Source: Paracoccus lutimaris (GTDB lineage Bacteria > Pseudomonadota > Alphaproteobacteria > Rhodobacterales > Rhodobacteraceae). Taken from it: a stretch of DNA of 64,000 nucleotides. Shown here in pieces: positions 26,550 to 35,293 of this stretch; within the stretch, counting starts at the first letter, position 1, and each line of letters starts with the position of its first letter. Below the pieces are notes generated by a model. The model worked only from the letters and a program-made list of their open reading frames with translations, was not told where the DNA came from and searched no databases. Position numbers and translations under genes: made by a program. The stretch spans positions 1-64,000 of the forward strand of contig NZ_QPJL01000017.1 in NCBI RefSeq assembly GCF_003337565.1, read 5' to 3'.

Positions 26550-26800
26550 CGCGGTGCCGCGCGCCGCCTGTCGCCCGACCTCACCGACGATGGGCGCACC
26601 TTCCTGCCCATCGCGCAGAAGGCCATTCGCATCTTTCACCAGCTGCGCCCATCCCTATGTCCCGGACGCTGCTCGACCCCGAAGAGTTCGAGTTTCAGGC
26701 GATGGACTATGAGCAGCTGCTGCCCAGCGGGCGTGCGGTCGTGGACCGGCTTTGGCAGGTGCTTGGCGGTGTCGCGCGGGCCGTGGGGTTGCCTGATAAT
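26550..26800 (+). pseudogene. Remnant of a MarR-like regulator 3' end
   Basis: On the plus strand two frames join into a MarR-like C-terminal region: ARRLSPDLTDDGRTFLPIA followed by QKAIRIFHQL, then after a frame change LLDPEEFEFQAMDYEQLLPS and GRAVVDRLWQVLGG. The pattern (wing residues, T-D-x-G-R, dimerisation helices) suits MarR. No N-terminal helix-turn-helix start is present, and a frameshift lies near 26645. It adjoins the M55 remnant, so the segment appears to be a decayed locus. Confidence 0.45.
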
Positions 26801-26866
26801 CGCATTGACAGTGGCGATGCGAAGGACCCAATTGAACCGGCGGAAAAGCAGGTCAGGATCAGTGCG

Positions 26867-27616
26867 ATGACAGCGCAGCAACCCATCTGGACAGACAATG
26901 CCGGGCGGCATGCGATTGCGACCAGCTTTGGCCCCGTTCCGCTGGTGATGGCCGAACCGGCCGGTGCCTCGAACGGCACCGTGCTGCTGGTCCATGGCCG
27001 CAACGGCGCGCCGGGGCAGCCGCAGATCGCCGAGATCGCCGAGGCATATCTGGCGCTCGGCTGGCGCGTTGTCGCCCCCGAACTGCCGCATTCCATCGCC
27101 CTGCCGGATTCCGGCCCGTCGGACCGGGTGACATTTTCAGGGCATACCCAGGCCGCGGCCGAGGTCTGGGCCTGGGTCTGCCAGCAATGGCCGGATGAGC
27201 GGCGCGCGCTGGCCGGACACAGCATCGGCGCCTTTGCCATCGCCCATCTTGCCGCCGCGTCGCCCGAGGTGCATCACGTCCTTGCAGTGTCGCCGCCGCT
27301 TTCAGGCCGGGTGCTGCTATCGGCCCGCGAGGCGATGGGACCGGCTGCGATCGAGGCCGTGATGCACGAGGCGCCCCTGTATTACGCCGAGATGCCGACG
27401 GCGGATGCCGCGCCGGCGCTGGCGCGAACGCAGGCCGCGCTGGCCGTGGTGACCGGCGCCGCCGACGGGCTGGTCCGGCTGGACGATGCCCGTGCCTATT
27501 TCAATGCCGCGCCGAACGGCCGCTTTTTCGCGGCCTTGCCGGATGAACATCATTGCCCCGCCGGCGCGGCCTGCGGCCGGATGCTGTCCGCAGCCCTGTC
27601 GGCGCTTGGCGCCTAG
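26867..27616 (+). CDS. Alpha/beta hydrolase
   Basis: This 249-aa protein has an alpha/beta-hydrolase layout: LLVHGRNGAPGQP as the oxyanion HG motif, nucleophile elbow AGHSIGAFA (Ser about residue 118), acid in TGAADGLVRLDD, and a candidate histidine in DEHHCPAG. Substrate unknown. The start MTAQQP was chosen because upstream codons belong to the decayed MarR-like sequence. It converges on the glucanase gene with an 11-bp gap. Confidence 0.8.
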   Translation: MTAQQPIWTDNAGRHAIATSFGPVPLVMAEPAGASNGTVLLVHGRNGAPGQPQIAEIAEAYLALGWRVVAPELPHSIALPDSGPSDRVTFSGHTQAAAEVWAWVCQQWPDERRALAGHSIGAFAIAHLAAASPEVHHVLAVSPPLSGRVLLSAREAMGPAAIEAVMHEAPLYYAEMPTADAAPALARTQAALAVVTGAADGLVRLDDARAYFNAAPNGRFFAALPDEHHCPAGAACGRMLSAALSALGA

Positions 27617-27627
27617 CGCGCCGCCGC

Positions 27628-28887
27628 TCAGGCGATTGCCGGCTCGACCAGATAGGGCGCGGTGAACCCCAGCGCCCGCAAGCCGCGCTGGATCTCGGGC
27701 CGGCCCGAGACCAGCCGCCACAAGAGGCCCGAGCGGTAATTCTCCAGCCCGATGACGATGGGGGCCTGATCGATGGCCAGCCGGCTTTCAGCCACCCAGT
27801 CCCGCGTCGGACAAAAGGCATCGATGAAACCGGCCTCGCCCCAGATCCGCTCGCCCAGATCGTCATGCAGGTGACGCAGCACGGGCATCGCCTCGGCGGG
27901 GGCAAAGGGGAACGACCCCAGCGCGGCGGTGGGCGTGATGGTGCCGGTATCATCGGTCGGCGAATGGGCGACATAGCCGCCGGGATCGTCGCTGGCGGTC
28001 AGGCCCCAGCAATCGGGGCCATAGCCCGTCCAGCCGCCCGGATTGGTCAGGCAATGATGGCGGTTCACCAGCGCGTGCGCCCGCGCCTGCACGCCGTAAT
28101 CGGCATAGGCGTCGCGCAGCCCGCGCGGGTCGATGCCCAGAAACGGATATTGCGACAGAAACAGCGGCCCGCCCCAATCCGGGCCCAGCGGCAGCACGGT
28201 GCCGCCATAGCCGCGGCCATTGCGAAAGGCCGGCGCCATGGCCCAGCTTTGATGGTATGAGCTTGCCGGGATCGGATGGCTGCGCGAGCCGGCGCCAAGG
28301 ACAAAGACCGGAAATGCCTCGTTCCAGCCCCGGATCGGCAGGGCATGGGGTGGCCAGGGGCGGTCGGGATGGTGATGCCACATGACCGCACCATCCTCGC
28401 GCAGATGCGCGGCCCAGTTTACCGCCTCATAAAGCGCCTCGATCCGCTGGACGATGGCCGGTTCCTCGGGGAAGAACGCCGCCGCGCCCAAAAGGCCCAG
28501 CATCAGAAAGGCCGTCTCGACCAGATCGCCGCCATCATCGCCCGGCGCGAAGGGCTGCACGCGCCCGGTGGTGCCATTCATGAAATGCGGGAAAACGCCG
28601 TCAAAACTGTCGGCCTGTTCCAGAAAGCCGACCAGCCGCTCGATCCGGTCGAGGATCTCGCGCCGGGGGCGCCAGCCGCGTTCGGCGGCGACGATCTGCG
28701 CCAGAAGGCCAAAGCCGGTGCCGCCGGTGCAGACGGTTTCAAGCATGTCATAGCCAAAGGCACCGGCACTGCGTTCGCGGGCCATGCCGCTGACGGGGTG
28801 GCTCCAATCCAGAAAATACAGCGCCGTCGCCTGCGCCACCCGGTCGCGAAGGGCCGCGTCGTCAAGGCCACGGATCAGTTTTGCCAT
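27628..28887 (-). CDS. Glycoamylase-like protein, probable GH144 endo-beta-1,2-glucanase
   Basis: This 419-aa protein has the glucoamylase-like fold signature seen in GH144 and in the C-terminal part of cyclic beta-1,2-glucan synthases. Segments include ATALYFLDWSHPVSGMARER, TGGTGFGLLA, WNEAFPVFVLGAGS, YGPDCWGLTASDDPGGYVAH and GENYRSGLLW-like ENYRSGLLWRL. No signal peptide is evident, so it may act in the cytoplasm. It overlaps the GH3 gene by 13 bp. The pair GH144 plus GH3 is the known arrangement for beta-1,2-glucan breakdown. Confidence 0.78.
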   Translation of the reverse strand: MAKLIRGLDDAALRDRVAQATALYFLDWSHPVSGMARERSAGAFGYDMLETVCTGGTGFGLLAQIVAAERGWRPRREILDRIERLVGFLEQADSFDGVFPHFMNGTTGRVQPFAPGDDGGDLVETAFLMLGLLGAAAFFPEEPAIVQRIEALYEAVNWAAHLREDGAVMWHHHPDRPWPPHALPIRGWNEAFPVFVLGAGSRSHPIPASSYHQSWAMAPAFRNGRGYGGTVLPLGPDWGGPLFLSQYPFLGIDPRGLRDAYADYGVQARAHALVNRHHCLTNPGGWTGYGPDCWGLTASDDPGGYVAHSPTDDTGTITPTAALGSFPFAPAEAMPVLRHLHDDLGERIWGEAGFIDAFCPTRDWVAESRLAIDQAPIVIGLENYRSGLLWRLVSGRPEIQRGLRALGFTAPYLVEPAIA

Positions 28888-31118
28888 GTCAGTTCTACCG
28901 TCTGGGTGTCGCGGCTGTTCGGGCCAACATGCAACTGGATCAGGCCGGGGTCGCGGACCCATTCGACGGCCTCAAGCGAGGGGGCGATGGGATAGGCGAA
29001 CTGCCCGGCGCGGAGCTGAAACAGCGCCTCGCAGACCTCGCCGGGGGCAAGGGTCAGTTGCTGGAAATCGATCAGGCTGCGGCCCGGGCGGGTGATGCGG
29101 GCGACGGGATCGCTGGCGTAAAGCTGCACGGTCTCGATCACCTCATGGGGGCCGGTGTTTTCGATGGTGATGCGCAGATCAATGGTCTGGTCGGCCCGCG
29201 CGCTGGCGTCCGACAGCAGGGGCGGCCCATAGCTGACCTGTCCATAGCCAAGGCCGAAGCCAAAGGGAAAGCGCGGCGCATCGTCGGGCATGTCCAGCCA
29301 GCCGGTGCGGAACTTGGCAAAACGGCCCAGATAGGGCCGACCGGTCGGGTCGCTGGCATAAGACAACGGTACCTCGCCCGGATGGGCGGGCAGGGTCATT
29401 GCCAGCCGCCCGGCAGGCGTTGCCGCGCCGAAGAGCAGATCGGCCACGCCCTCGGGTCCGGCAATGCCGCCATGCCAGGCGTAAAGAATCGCATCCGCCT
29501 CATCGACGATGGGGCCAAGCGCCAACGGCCGGCCGGCAAAGACCACGACGACAAGGGGCCGGCCCGTCGCCGCCAGCGCCGCGATCAGCCGCCGCTGCGG
29601 CGCGGGCAGATCCGGGGACAGCCGCGACGAGGATTCGCCAGCATGTTCCTTGGCCTCGCCCACCGCGGCGATGACCACATCGGCGGCCATCGCCGCCTCG
29701 ACCGCCTCGGCGATGATCTCATCTTCGTCCCGGGGGTCCTGGGTCACGGTCACGCCATGAACGTTCAGCCGCCCGACCAGCCAGTCCTCATCGACGATAT
29801 TGGCGCCCCATGCGACGGCGGGGGCCTGTCCGGTCAGCGCGGCCACTGCCTGATCCAGCGGGGTGACATCCTCGGCCCGGCCCGAGACCGCCCAGGTGCC
29901 CAGCATGTTCGCGCGATCGGCGGCGAAAGGTCCGATCAGCGCCACATCGATATCCGGCGACAGCGGCAGCAGGCCGTCGTTTTTCAGCAGTACGGCGGCG
30001 CGGGCGGCAGCCTTGCGGGCCAGCTTGCGCCCGTCTTGCCGCGACGGCGCTTTCGTGGTCCCGTCCATGCCCCGGAACGGGTCGTCAAACAGCCCAAGCC
30101 TGTGCTTGAAGATCAGCACCCGGCGGCAGGCCCGGTCGATCAGTTTGGTCATTTGCGCGGCGGAAAGGGTGATCCCGGCCTCGGGCGCCTTAAGGCCGTC
30201 GCGGGCCAGGGCGGGCAGCTCGCGCAGGAAATCCTCGCCCACCATGTCCATGTCGACGCCCGCATGCAGCGCGCGCGCGACCGCGACGGAGGCAGAGCCC
30301 AGCCCGTGCGGCACCAGCTCGGCCACGCCGGTATAGTCCGAAACGACCAGCCCGTCGAAGCCGGTTTCGGCGCGCAGCCAACCCTCGATCAGCTGGCCAT
30401 TGGCGTGCATCGGCATCTTGTTGACCGCGTTGAACGAGACCATGACGCTGGCCGCGCCCGCCGCCACCCCCGCCGCAAAGGGCGGCAGATAGACCGACAG
30501 CAGATCCTCCCATGACAGGCTGACATTGTCGTAATCCCGGCCGCTTTCGGGCGCGCCATAGGCGACGAAATGCTTGAGACAGGCGGCCACGCGACCCGGG
30601 TTGCCCGGATCCCGGCCCTGAAACCCGCGCACCGCCGCCGCCGCCAGGCGTGCGGCCAGCAAGGGGTCCTCGCCCGGGCCTTCGGCGACCCGGCCCCAGC
30701 GGGCGTCGCGGCTGACATCGATCATTGGCGCATAGACCTGATGCAGCCCCTCGGCGGCGGCTTCAGTGGCGGCGAATGCCGAGGTTTCCTCGATCAGATC
30801 GGGGTCCCAGCTGCAGGCCAGCGCGATATTCAGCGGGAATACGGTGCGGTGGCCGTGGATGACGTCCTCAGCAAAGAACAGCGGGATTTTCAGGCGCGAT
30901 CCGGCCAGCGCGCGCTCCTGCATGGCGCGGGCGGTGGCCTGCGATTTGGTGCCAAAGATCGCCCCGACCTGTCCCGTATCCAGCCGTCCGGCCAGCGATG
31001 TGGGCTGTTTCGCGCCCGTCACCAGCCCCTCGCCAGCAGCCAAGAGGTTCAGCTGCCCGATCTTTTCCGGCAGTGTCATCCGCGACAGCAGATCCCCGAC
31101 CGCATCATGTTCCTGCAA
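28875..31118 (-). CDS. GH3 beta-glucosidase
   Basis: This 747-aa glycoside hydrolase has family-3 features: N-terminal LLSRMTLPEKIGQLNLL, KHFVAYGAPESGRDYDN, and the nucleophile region GLVVSDYTGVAELV (Asp in SDY). The C-terminal domain has LLKNDGLLPLS and a fibronectin-like tail. The likely start is TTG, preceded by GGGGG, because no good ATG lies near the family N-terminus. There is no clear export signal. It lies between a BacA-like ABC transporter (25-bp gap) and the GH144-like gene, suggesting it removes glucose from beta-1,2-gluco-oligosaccharides, though BglX-type specificity is possible. Confidence 0.87.
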   Translation of the reverse strand: MQEHDAVGDLLSRMTLPEKIGQLNLLAAGEGLVTGAKQPTSLAGRLDTGQVGAIFGTKSQATARAMQERALAGSRLKIPLFFAEDVIHGHRTVFPLNIALACSWDPDLIEETSAFAATEAAAEGLHQVYAPMIDVSRDARWGRVAEGPGEDPLLAARLAAAAVRGFQGRDPGNPGRVAACLKHFVAYGAPESGRDYDNVSLSWEDLLSVYLPPFAAGVAAGAASVMVSFNAVNKMPMHANGQLIEGWLRAETGFDGLVVSDYTGVAELVPHGLGSASVAVARALHAGVDMDMVGEDFLRELPALARDGLKAPEAGITLSAAQMTKLIDRACRRVLIFKHRLGLFDDPFRGMDGTTKAPSRQDGRKLARKAAARAAVLLKNDGLLPLSPDIDVALIGPFAADRANMLGTWAVSGRAEDVTPLDQAVAALTGQAPAVAWGANIVDEDWLVGRLNVHGVTVTQDPRDEDEIIAEAVEAAMAADVVIAAVGEAKEHAGESSSRLSPDLPAPQRRLIAALAATGRPLVVVVFAGRPLALGPIVDEADAILYAWHGGIAGPEGVADLLFGAATPAGRLAMTLPAHPGEVPLSYASDPTGRPYLGRFAKFRTGWLDMPDDAPRFPFGFGLGYGQVSYGPPLLSDASARADQTIDLRITIENTGPHEVIETVQLYASDPVARITRPGRSLIDFQQLTLAPGEVCEALFQLRAGQFAYPIAPSLEAVEWVRDPGLIQLHVGPNSRDTQTVELTWQN

Positions 31119-31142
31119 TTGCCGCCCCCTGTCGTCTGGCGC

Positions 31143-33068
31143 TTATTCCGCCGCGTGCCGGACCGCGTAGAAATCGGTTCCGAGAATGGGGGAAAGCTGC
31201 CCGATGCCCAGACGGATGTCGAGGGCGGCGCCATAGAAGGGCGCACCATCGGGATCGCTGGGGGTCGTTTCGCCGTGCAGGACCGCCAGCACCGCCGTCT
31301 GCGGCAGGCACTCGCGCAGCGTCAGATGGAAATCGGCCACCGCATCCACGTCCAGCGCCGCCGTCGCCTCGTCCAGCAGCAGGATATCGGGCTTGGCCAA
31401 CAGGATGCGGGCCAGGACCAGCCGCTGTTTCTGGCCGCCCGACAGCACGTTGCGCCAGATCCGGCCCTGATGCAGGACGCTGTCCAGGCAATGGATGAAC
31501 TCGCCCAGACCGACCCGGGACAGGGCGGCGGCGGCGCTGATGTCGGAATGCTGTTCGGGATGATCGGGATAGGTCACCAGCGCCTTCAGCGTCAGGCGGT
31601 CGGGCAGGTCGCTATCCTGTCCGGCAAAGAACATCCGCGCGCCGTCGCGCATCACCACCCGGCCCGCGCCATAGGGCCAGATCCCGGCCACCGCCTTCAG
31701 CAGGCTGCTTTTGCCGCAGCCGTTCTGGCCGCGCAGGCAGACCCGGTCGCCGGGGTAAAGTCGCAGCTGCGGCACGCTGAGGAAGGCCGCCGTGTCATGG
31801 CCGCGATGATGCAGGCGCAGCTCTTCAAGCGCCAGCAGCGGGCCCATGGGGCGGCGCGTGCGCTCGAACTGGCTGATGCCGGTTTCGGCATAGAATTCCT
31901 GGCGCCGGCGCACACGCTCGATCGCCTCGGCCAGTTCGGTCAGCCGTGCGCCATTGGCCTTGAGCGTGGCGATGGCGGGCATGACATTAATAAACCACGA
32001 AACGTCGTTGATCAGTTCTGCCGTCAACTCGCCGCTGGCGGCAAAGTCGCGAAAGCTGAGATTGCCGGCCATATAGGCGGGCAGGGCGGGCAGATAGGCC
32101 AGAAGGCGTGAGGACAGGAAATTATAGACATTGGTGAACATCATCATGCCGGCGCCCAGCCAGTTCTGCTTGGCCCAGGTCTGGTCCAGCTCGTCATATA
32201 GCTTGCCGTTGACGCGGCTTTGGGCGCGTTCGCCCCGGGCGGCGGCCAGACGGCCGACGCGGCCCAGCATGCTGCCCCATTCGCCCCGCCATGCGCCATC
32301 GCGGCGTTGACGCTGGACGCTGAGCCTTTCGATGAGGCGCCCCAGCTTCCATGCGATCAGGGTGATCAGCGGCACATAGATCGCGATCAGCAGCAGCGCC
32401 AAGAGCGCCGAGCCGTATTCGCCCGGCACCAGATCGACGTGCGCCGCAAAGCCCGCGCCAAGCCAGCCGCCGATGGCCGCATTCGCCTGCGCCCCCCACT
32501 GGTCAAGGAAGGGCACCGGCTGACTGCGTTCCAGCAGCGCGACCGAGACGAAATAGATCGAGGTCACCGCCCCCCAAAGCCCCATCGCCAGCCCGATGAT
32601 GCCGCCATAAAGCCCGGCCGAGCATTCATCCACGCGCTGGTCGATGGCGTCGGGCATGCGGGGGGTGCCGCCCGGCTCGGACCGGTCGCTCATCAGGTCG
32701 AAGGCGATGCGTTCATCCGACAGGATCGCGTCGTTGAAGCGCGCGACCAGCCAGCCGCGCGCCCGGCGATGCAGCGTGGCCGAGACGAAATGGCGCAGCG
32801 CGATCCCGGCGGCGCGCGCCAGGAAAAGCCCCAGATAGGCCGCCGCCGCCAGCAGGACCACCTGCACCGGATCGACCGTCGCATCGGCGGAATGGAAATT
32901 GGCAAGCGAGGCAAGGAAATCCGCGCTGGCGATGGCGACCCAGACGCTGGCTTTGCTGAGCAGGGTGGTGATCACGAAGATGGCGGCTGTCAGCAGCCAC
33001 GCCTCGCGCCAGCGTTCGGACAGCCAGTACGCTGCCAGCAAGCCCCAGAACCCAGTCAACCTTTTCAC
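31143..33068 (-). CDS. SbmA/BacA-type ABC transporter, fused permease-ATPase
   Basis: This 641-aa half-transporter has a membrane domain (about residues 1-390) with SbmA/BacA-like features: FLSSRLLAYLPALPAYMAGN, ISWFINV-type DVSWFINVMPAIATLKANGARL, and a D-Q-R motif in PDAIDQRVDECSAG. The ATPase domain follows: RGQNGCGKSSLLKAVAG, signature NVLSGGQKQRLVLARILL, Walker B ILLLDEATAALD. Relatives include BclA, YddA and long-chain acyl-CoA/peptide importers. The start is taken as GTG with AAAAGG upstream; ATGs 13 and 20 codons earlier lack such a site. It heads the operon with GH3 and GH144. Confidence 0.82.
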   Translation of the reverse strand: MKRLTGFWGLLAAYWLSERWREAWLLTAAIFVITTLLSKASVWVAIASADFLASLANFHSADATVDPVQVVLLAAAAYLGLFLARAAGIALRHFVSATLHRRARGWLVARFNDAILSDERIAFDLMSDRSEPGGTPRMPDAIDQRVDECSAGLYGGIIGLAMGLWGAVTSIYFVSVALLERSQPVPFLDQWGAQANAAIGGWLGAGFAAHVDLVPGEYGSALLALLLIAIYVPLITLIAWKLGRLIERLSVQRQRRDGAWRGEWGSMLGRVGRLAAARGERAQSRVNGKLYDELDQTWAKQNWLGAGMMMFTNVYNFLSSRLLAYLPALPAYMAGNLSFRDFAASGELTAELINDVSWFINVMPAIATLKANGARLTELAEAIERVRRRQEFYAETGISQFERTRRPMGPLLALEELRLHHRGHDTAAFLSVPQLRLYPGDRVCLRGQNGCGKSSLLKAVAGIWPYGAGRVVMRDGARMFFAGQDSDLPDRLTLKALVTYPDHPEQHSDISAAAALSRVGLGEFIHCLDSVLHQGRIWRNVLSGGQKQRLVLARILLAKPDILLLDEATAALDVDAVADFHLTLRECLPQTAVLAVLHGETTPSDPDGAPFYGAALDIRLGIGQLSPILGTDFYAVRHAAE

Positions 33069-33128
33069 GCGCGCTACCTTTTCACTGCCGCGACACGACC
33101 TCGCCATCCCACGATGACACAAAATCAT

Positions 33129-33426
33129 CTGCAGGCCGTTAACGGCATATTTTCTGGTATGTTCCGACCGCTTTCGGCGATTTTCGCTATCGCGGCCAAG
33201 CTATGGATTCAGCATAGCAAACAAAAACATCGGCGGTAAATCGCCGAAATCGACGCCTGTACTATTATACAAAACAACGGCCGAACTGTCGCTTGATGGC
33301 AACGGTCGACCGGTGGGGCGGCGGGCCCGCGATCGGTCAGACCGGACTTGTCAAAAGGCCGGCCGCGCACGGGCGCGGGGCAAGGGGAGCGATGTTCAGC
33401 CGCTTTGCGGGCGCGGGGATTTTCCC
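33129..33426. promoter_or_regulatory. AT-rich 298-bp gap upstream of the glucan operon
   Basis: No gene was seen. The first part (33129-33300) is notably AT-rich for this genome and contains the dyad CGGCG-gtaaat-CGCCG near 33231-33246. It is the natural place for the promoter of the minus-strand ABC-GH3-GH144 operon. No local regulator gene is present. Confidence 0.35.
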
Positions 33427-34848
33427 TCAATGCGCGGCGGCGTGGCCCCAGGGGCCATGCGGCGCATCCTTGCCGTCGATCCGCTCATAGCCATGTGCGC
33501 CGAAGAAATCCCGCTGTGCCTGGATCATGTTTGCTGGTGTCCGGGGCGTGCGCATGGTGTCGAACCATGACAGGCCGGCGGCCAGCGCCGGTACGGCAAT
33601 GCCGGCGGCGGTGGCGGTGGTGACGGTCTTGCGCAGCGCCGCCGCGCTTTCGCGCAGCATGGCGGTAAAGGGGCTGGCAAAGATCAGGTTCTCGCCCGGC
33701 GCCTCTGCCAGCGCCCGCGCCATGTCGTTGAGCATTTCCGAGCGGATAATGCAGCCATTGCGCCAGATCCGCGCGATGGCCGGCATCGGCAGATCCCAGG
33801 AGAACTGCGCCGAGGCGCGGGCCAGCATCTCGAAGCCTTGCGCATAGCACAGGATCTTGCCCGCGATCAGGGCCTGTTCCAGTGTCGCGGTATCCAGGCT
33901 GCCCGTGGGCAGCGATTGCGGCATTGCGCCAAAGACCCGCGCGCCTTTCTGGCGATCGTCGAGCCGCGCCGACAGATTGCGCGCGCCGACGGCGGCTTCG
34001 ATCACCGGGATTGCGACGGCGAGGTGCTGGGCCTCGATCACTGTCCAGCGGCCGGTGCCCTTCTGCCCCGCCTTGTCCAGGATCACGTCCAGCATCGGCC
34101 CGCCGGTGATCGGGTCCGCCGCGCGGGCGACCTTGCCCGAGATCTCGATCAGATACGAGGCCAGCGGCCCGCGATTCCACGCCTCGAATGTGTCCGCCAC
34201 GGCATCTGCCGCAAAGCCCATGCCGTCGCGCATGACGCTGTAGGTTTCGGCAATCATCTGCATGTCGGCATATTCGATGCCATTGTGGACCATCTTGACG
34301 AAATGACCCGCACCGCCCGGCCCCATCAGGGCTGCGCATGGCTCGTCGTTGTATTTGGCCGAGATCGCCTCGAGCAGCGGGCCCATGCGCTGCCAATGTG
34401 CCGCGTCACCGCCAGCCATGATCGACGGGCCGTGGCGCGCGCCATCCTCGCCGCCCGACACGCCGATGCCCATGAAATCGAAGGCCTCGCCCGCGCAATC
34501 GCGCACGCGGCGTTCGGTGTCGGTATAGTTGGCGTTGCCGGCATCGATGACCAGATCGCCCGGCCCCAGAAGCGGGCGAAGCCGGGCGATCTGGTCATCG
34601 ACCACCGGCCCTGCCGGAACCATCAGGATGATCGAGCGCGGGGGCGTGATCGCGGCGACGAACTCCTCCAGCGTTCTGGCGGGCGTCAGCCGTCCGGCCA
34701 ATGCGCCGGCCGAGGCCATGAAAGCATCCGTGACGCTGCCGGTGCGATTGAAGACGGCGATGGCATTGCCCTTTTCGGCGATGTTCAGCGCCAGCGCCGC
34801 CCCCATGGTGCCAAGCCCGATCAAGCCAAGATGCGGTGCGTTTTCCAT
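33427..34848 (-). CDS. gnd: 6-phosphogluconate dehydrogenase, decarboxylating
   Basis: This 473-aa protein has the NADP-binding start LGLIGLGTMGAALALNIAEKG with FNRTGS, the catalytic GIGVSGGEDGARHGPSIMAGG and GHFVKMVHNGIEYADMQMIAE. Later DKAGQKGTGRW is typical of 6PGD. It oxidises 6-phosphogluconate to ribulose 5-phosphate in the pentose phosphate pathway. Full length. It has no obvious operon partner; about 285 bp of apparently non-coding sequence separate it from tRNA-Gly. Confidence 0.95.
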   Translation of the reverse strand: MENAPHLGLIGLGTMGAALALNIAEKGNAIAVFNRTGSVTDAFMASAGALAGRLTPARTLEEFVAAITPPRSIILMVPAGPVVDDQIARLRPLLGPGDLVIDAGNANYTDTERRVRDCAGEAFDFMGIGVSGGEDGARHGPSIMAGGDAAHWQRMGPLLEAISAKYNDEPCAALMGPGGAGHFVKMVHNGIEYADMQMIAETYSVMRDGMGFAADAVADTFEAWNRGPLASYLIEISGKVARAADPITGGPMLDVILDKAGQKGTGRWTVIEAQHLAVAIPVIEAAVGARNLSARLDDRQKGARVFGAMPQSLPTGSLDTATLEQALIAGKILCYAQGFEMLARASAQFSWDLPMPAIARIWRNGCIIRSEMLNDMARALAEAPGENLIFASPFTAMLRESAAALRKTVTTATAAGIAVPALAAGLSWFDTMRTPRTPANMIQAQRDFFGAHGYERIDGKDAPHGPWGHAAAH

Positions 34849-35133
34849 GTCATGCTCCTGTTCCAGCGGGTGCGGTCACCGCATCGATTGAATCTGGTCC
34901 GTGAAGGTCGGGCAACGATCCACGACCGCTGCCGGGGCGCGTCCGCCTCTGGCAAGAATCGCATAGTGGTGGATTAGCGATGCAAGGTCCATGCCGTGTT
35001 GCAGGGCTGCGGCCGCGCCCGAAATGCCCGCGCCGCCATCGTGACGGCCGAAGCGGCGGCGCCCGGACGCGGGCCATCGGCGGGAGGATTGTCCGGCGGG
35101 CAGGGCCATAGAGAGATCGCACCGGAAAGGGGA
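34849..35133. other. Non-coding gap between gnd and tRNA-Gly
   Basis: About 285 bp with no supported gene. Open frames across it overlap the tRNA and show no family resemblance. It should hold the gnd promoter region and sequences downstream of the tRNA. Confidence 0.4.
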
Positions 35134-35207
35134 TGGAGCGGGTGATGGGAATCGAACCCACGTATTCAGCTTGGAAGGCTGCTGCTCTACCATTGAGCTA
35201 CACCCGC
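35134..35207 (-). tRNA. tRNA-Gly (TCC anticodon)
   Basis: Read on the minus strand it folds as a tRNA. The acceptor GCGGGTG pairs with CACCCGC, the D-loop is GCTCAATGGTAGAGC, the anticodon loop is CTTCCAA with anticodon TCC, and the T-arm has GGTTCGATTCC. It ends with an encoded TCCA, giving 74 nt in all. Confidence 0.96.
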
Positions 35208-35293
35208 GTCGCCCATCTCTATAGGGACTGTCGCAAAGCCGCGCAAGCATCGCCGGCTTGACGGTTGTCGGACGGCAGGGCAAGCAGGGCGCT

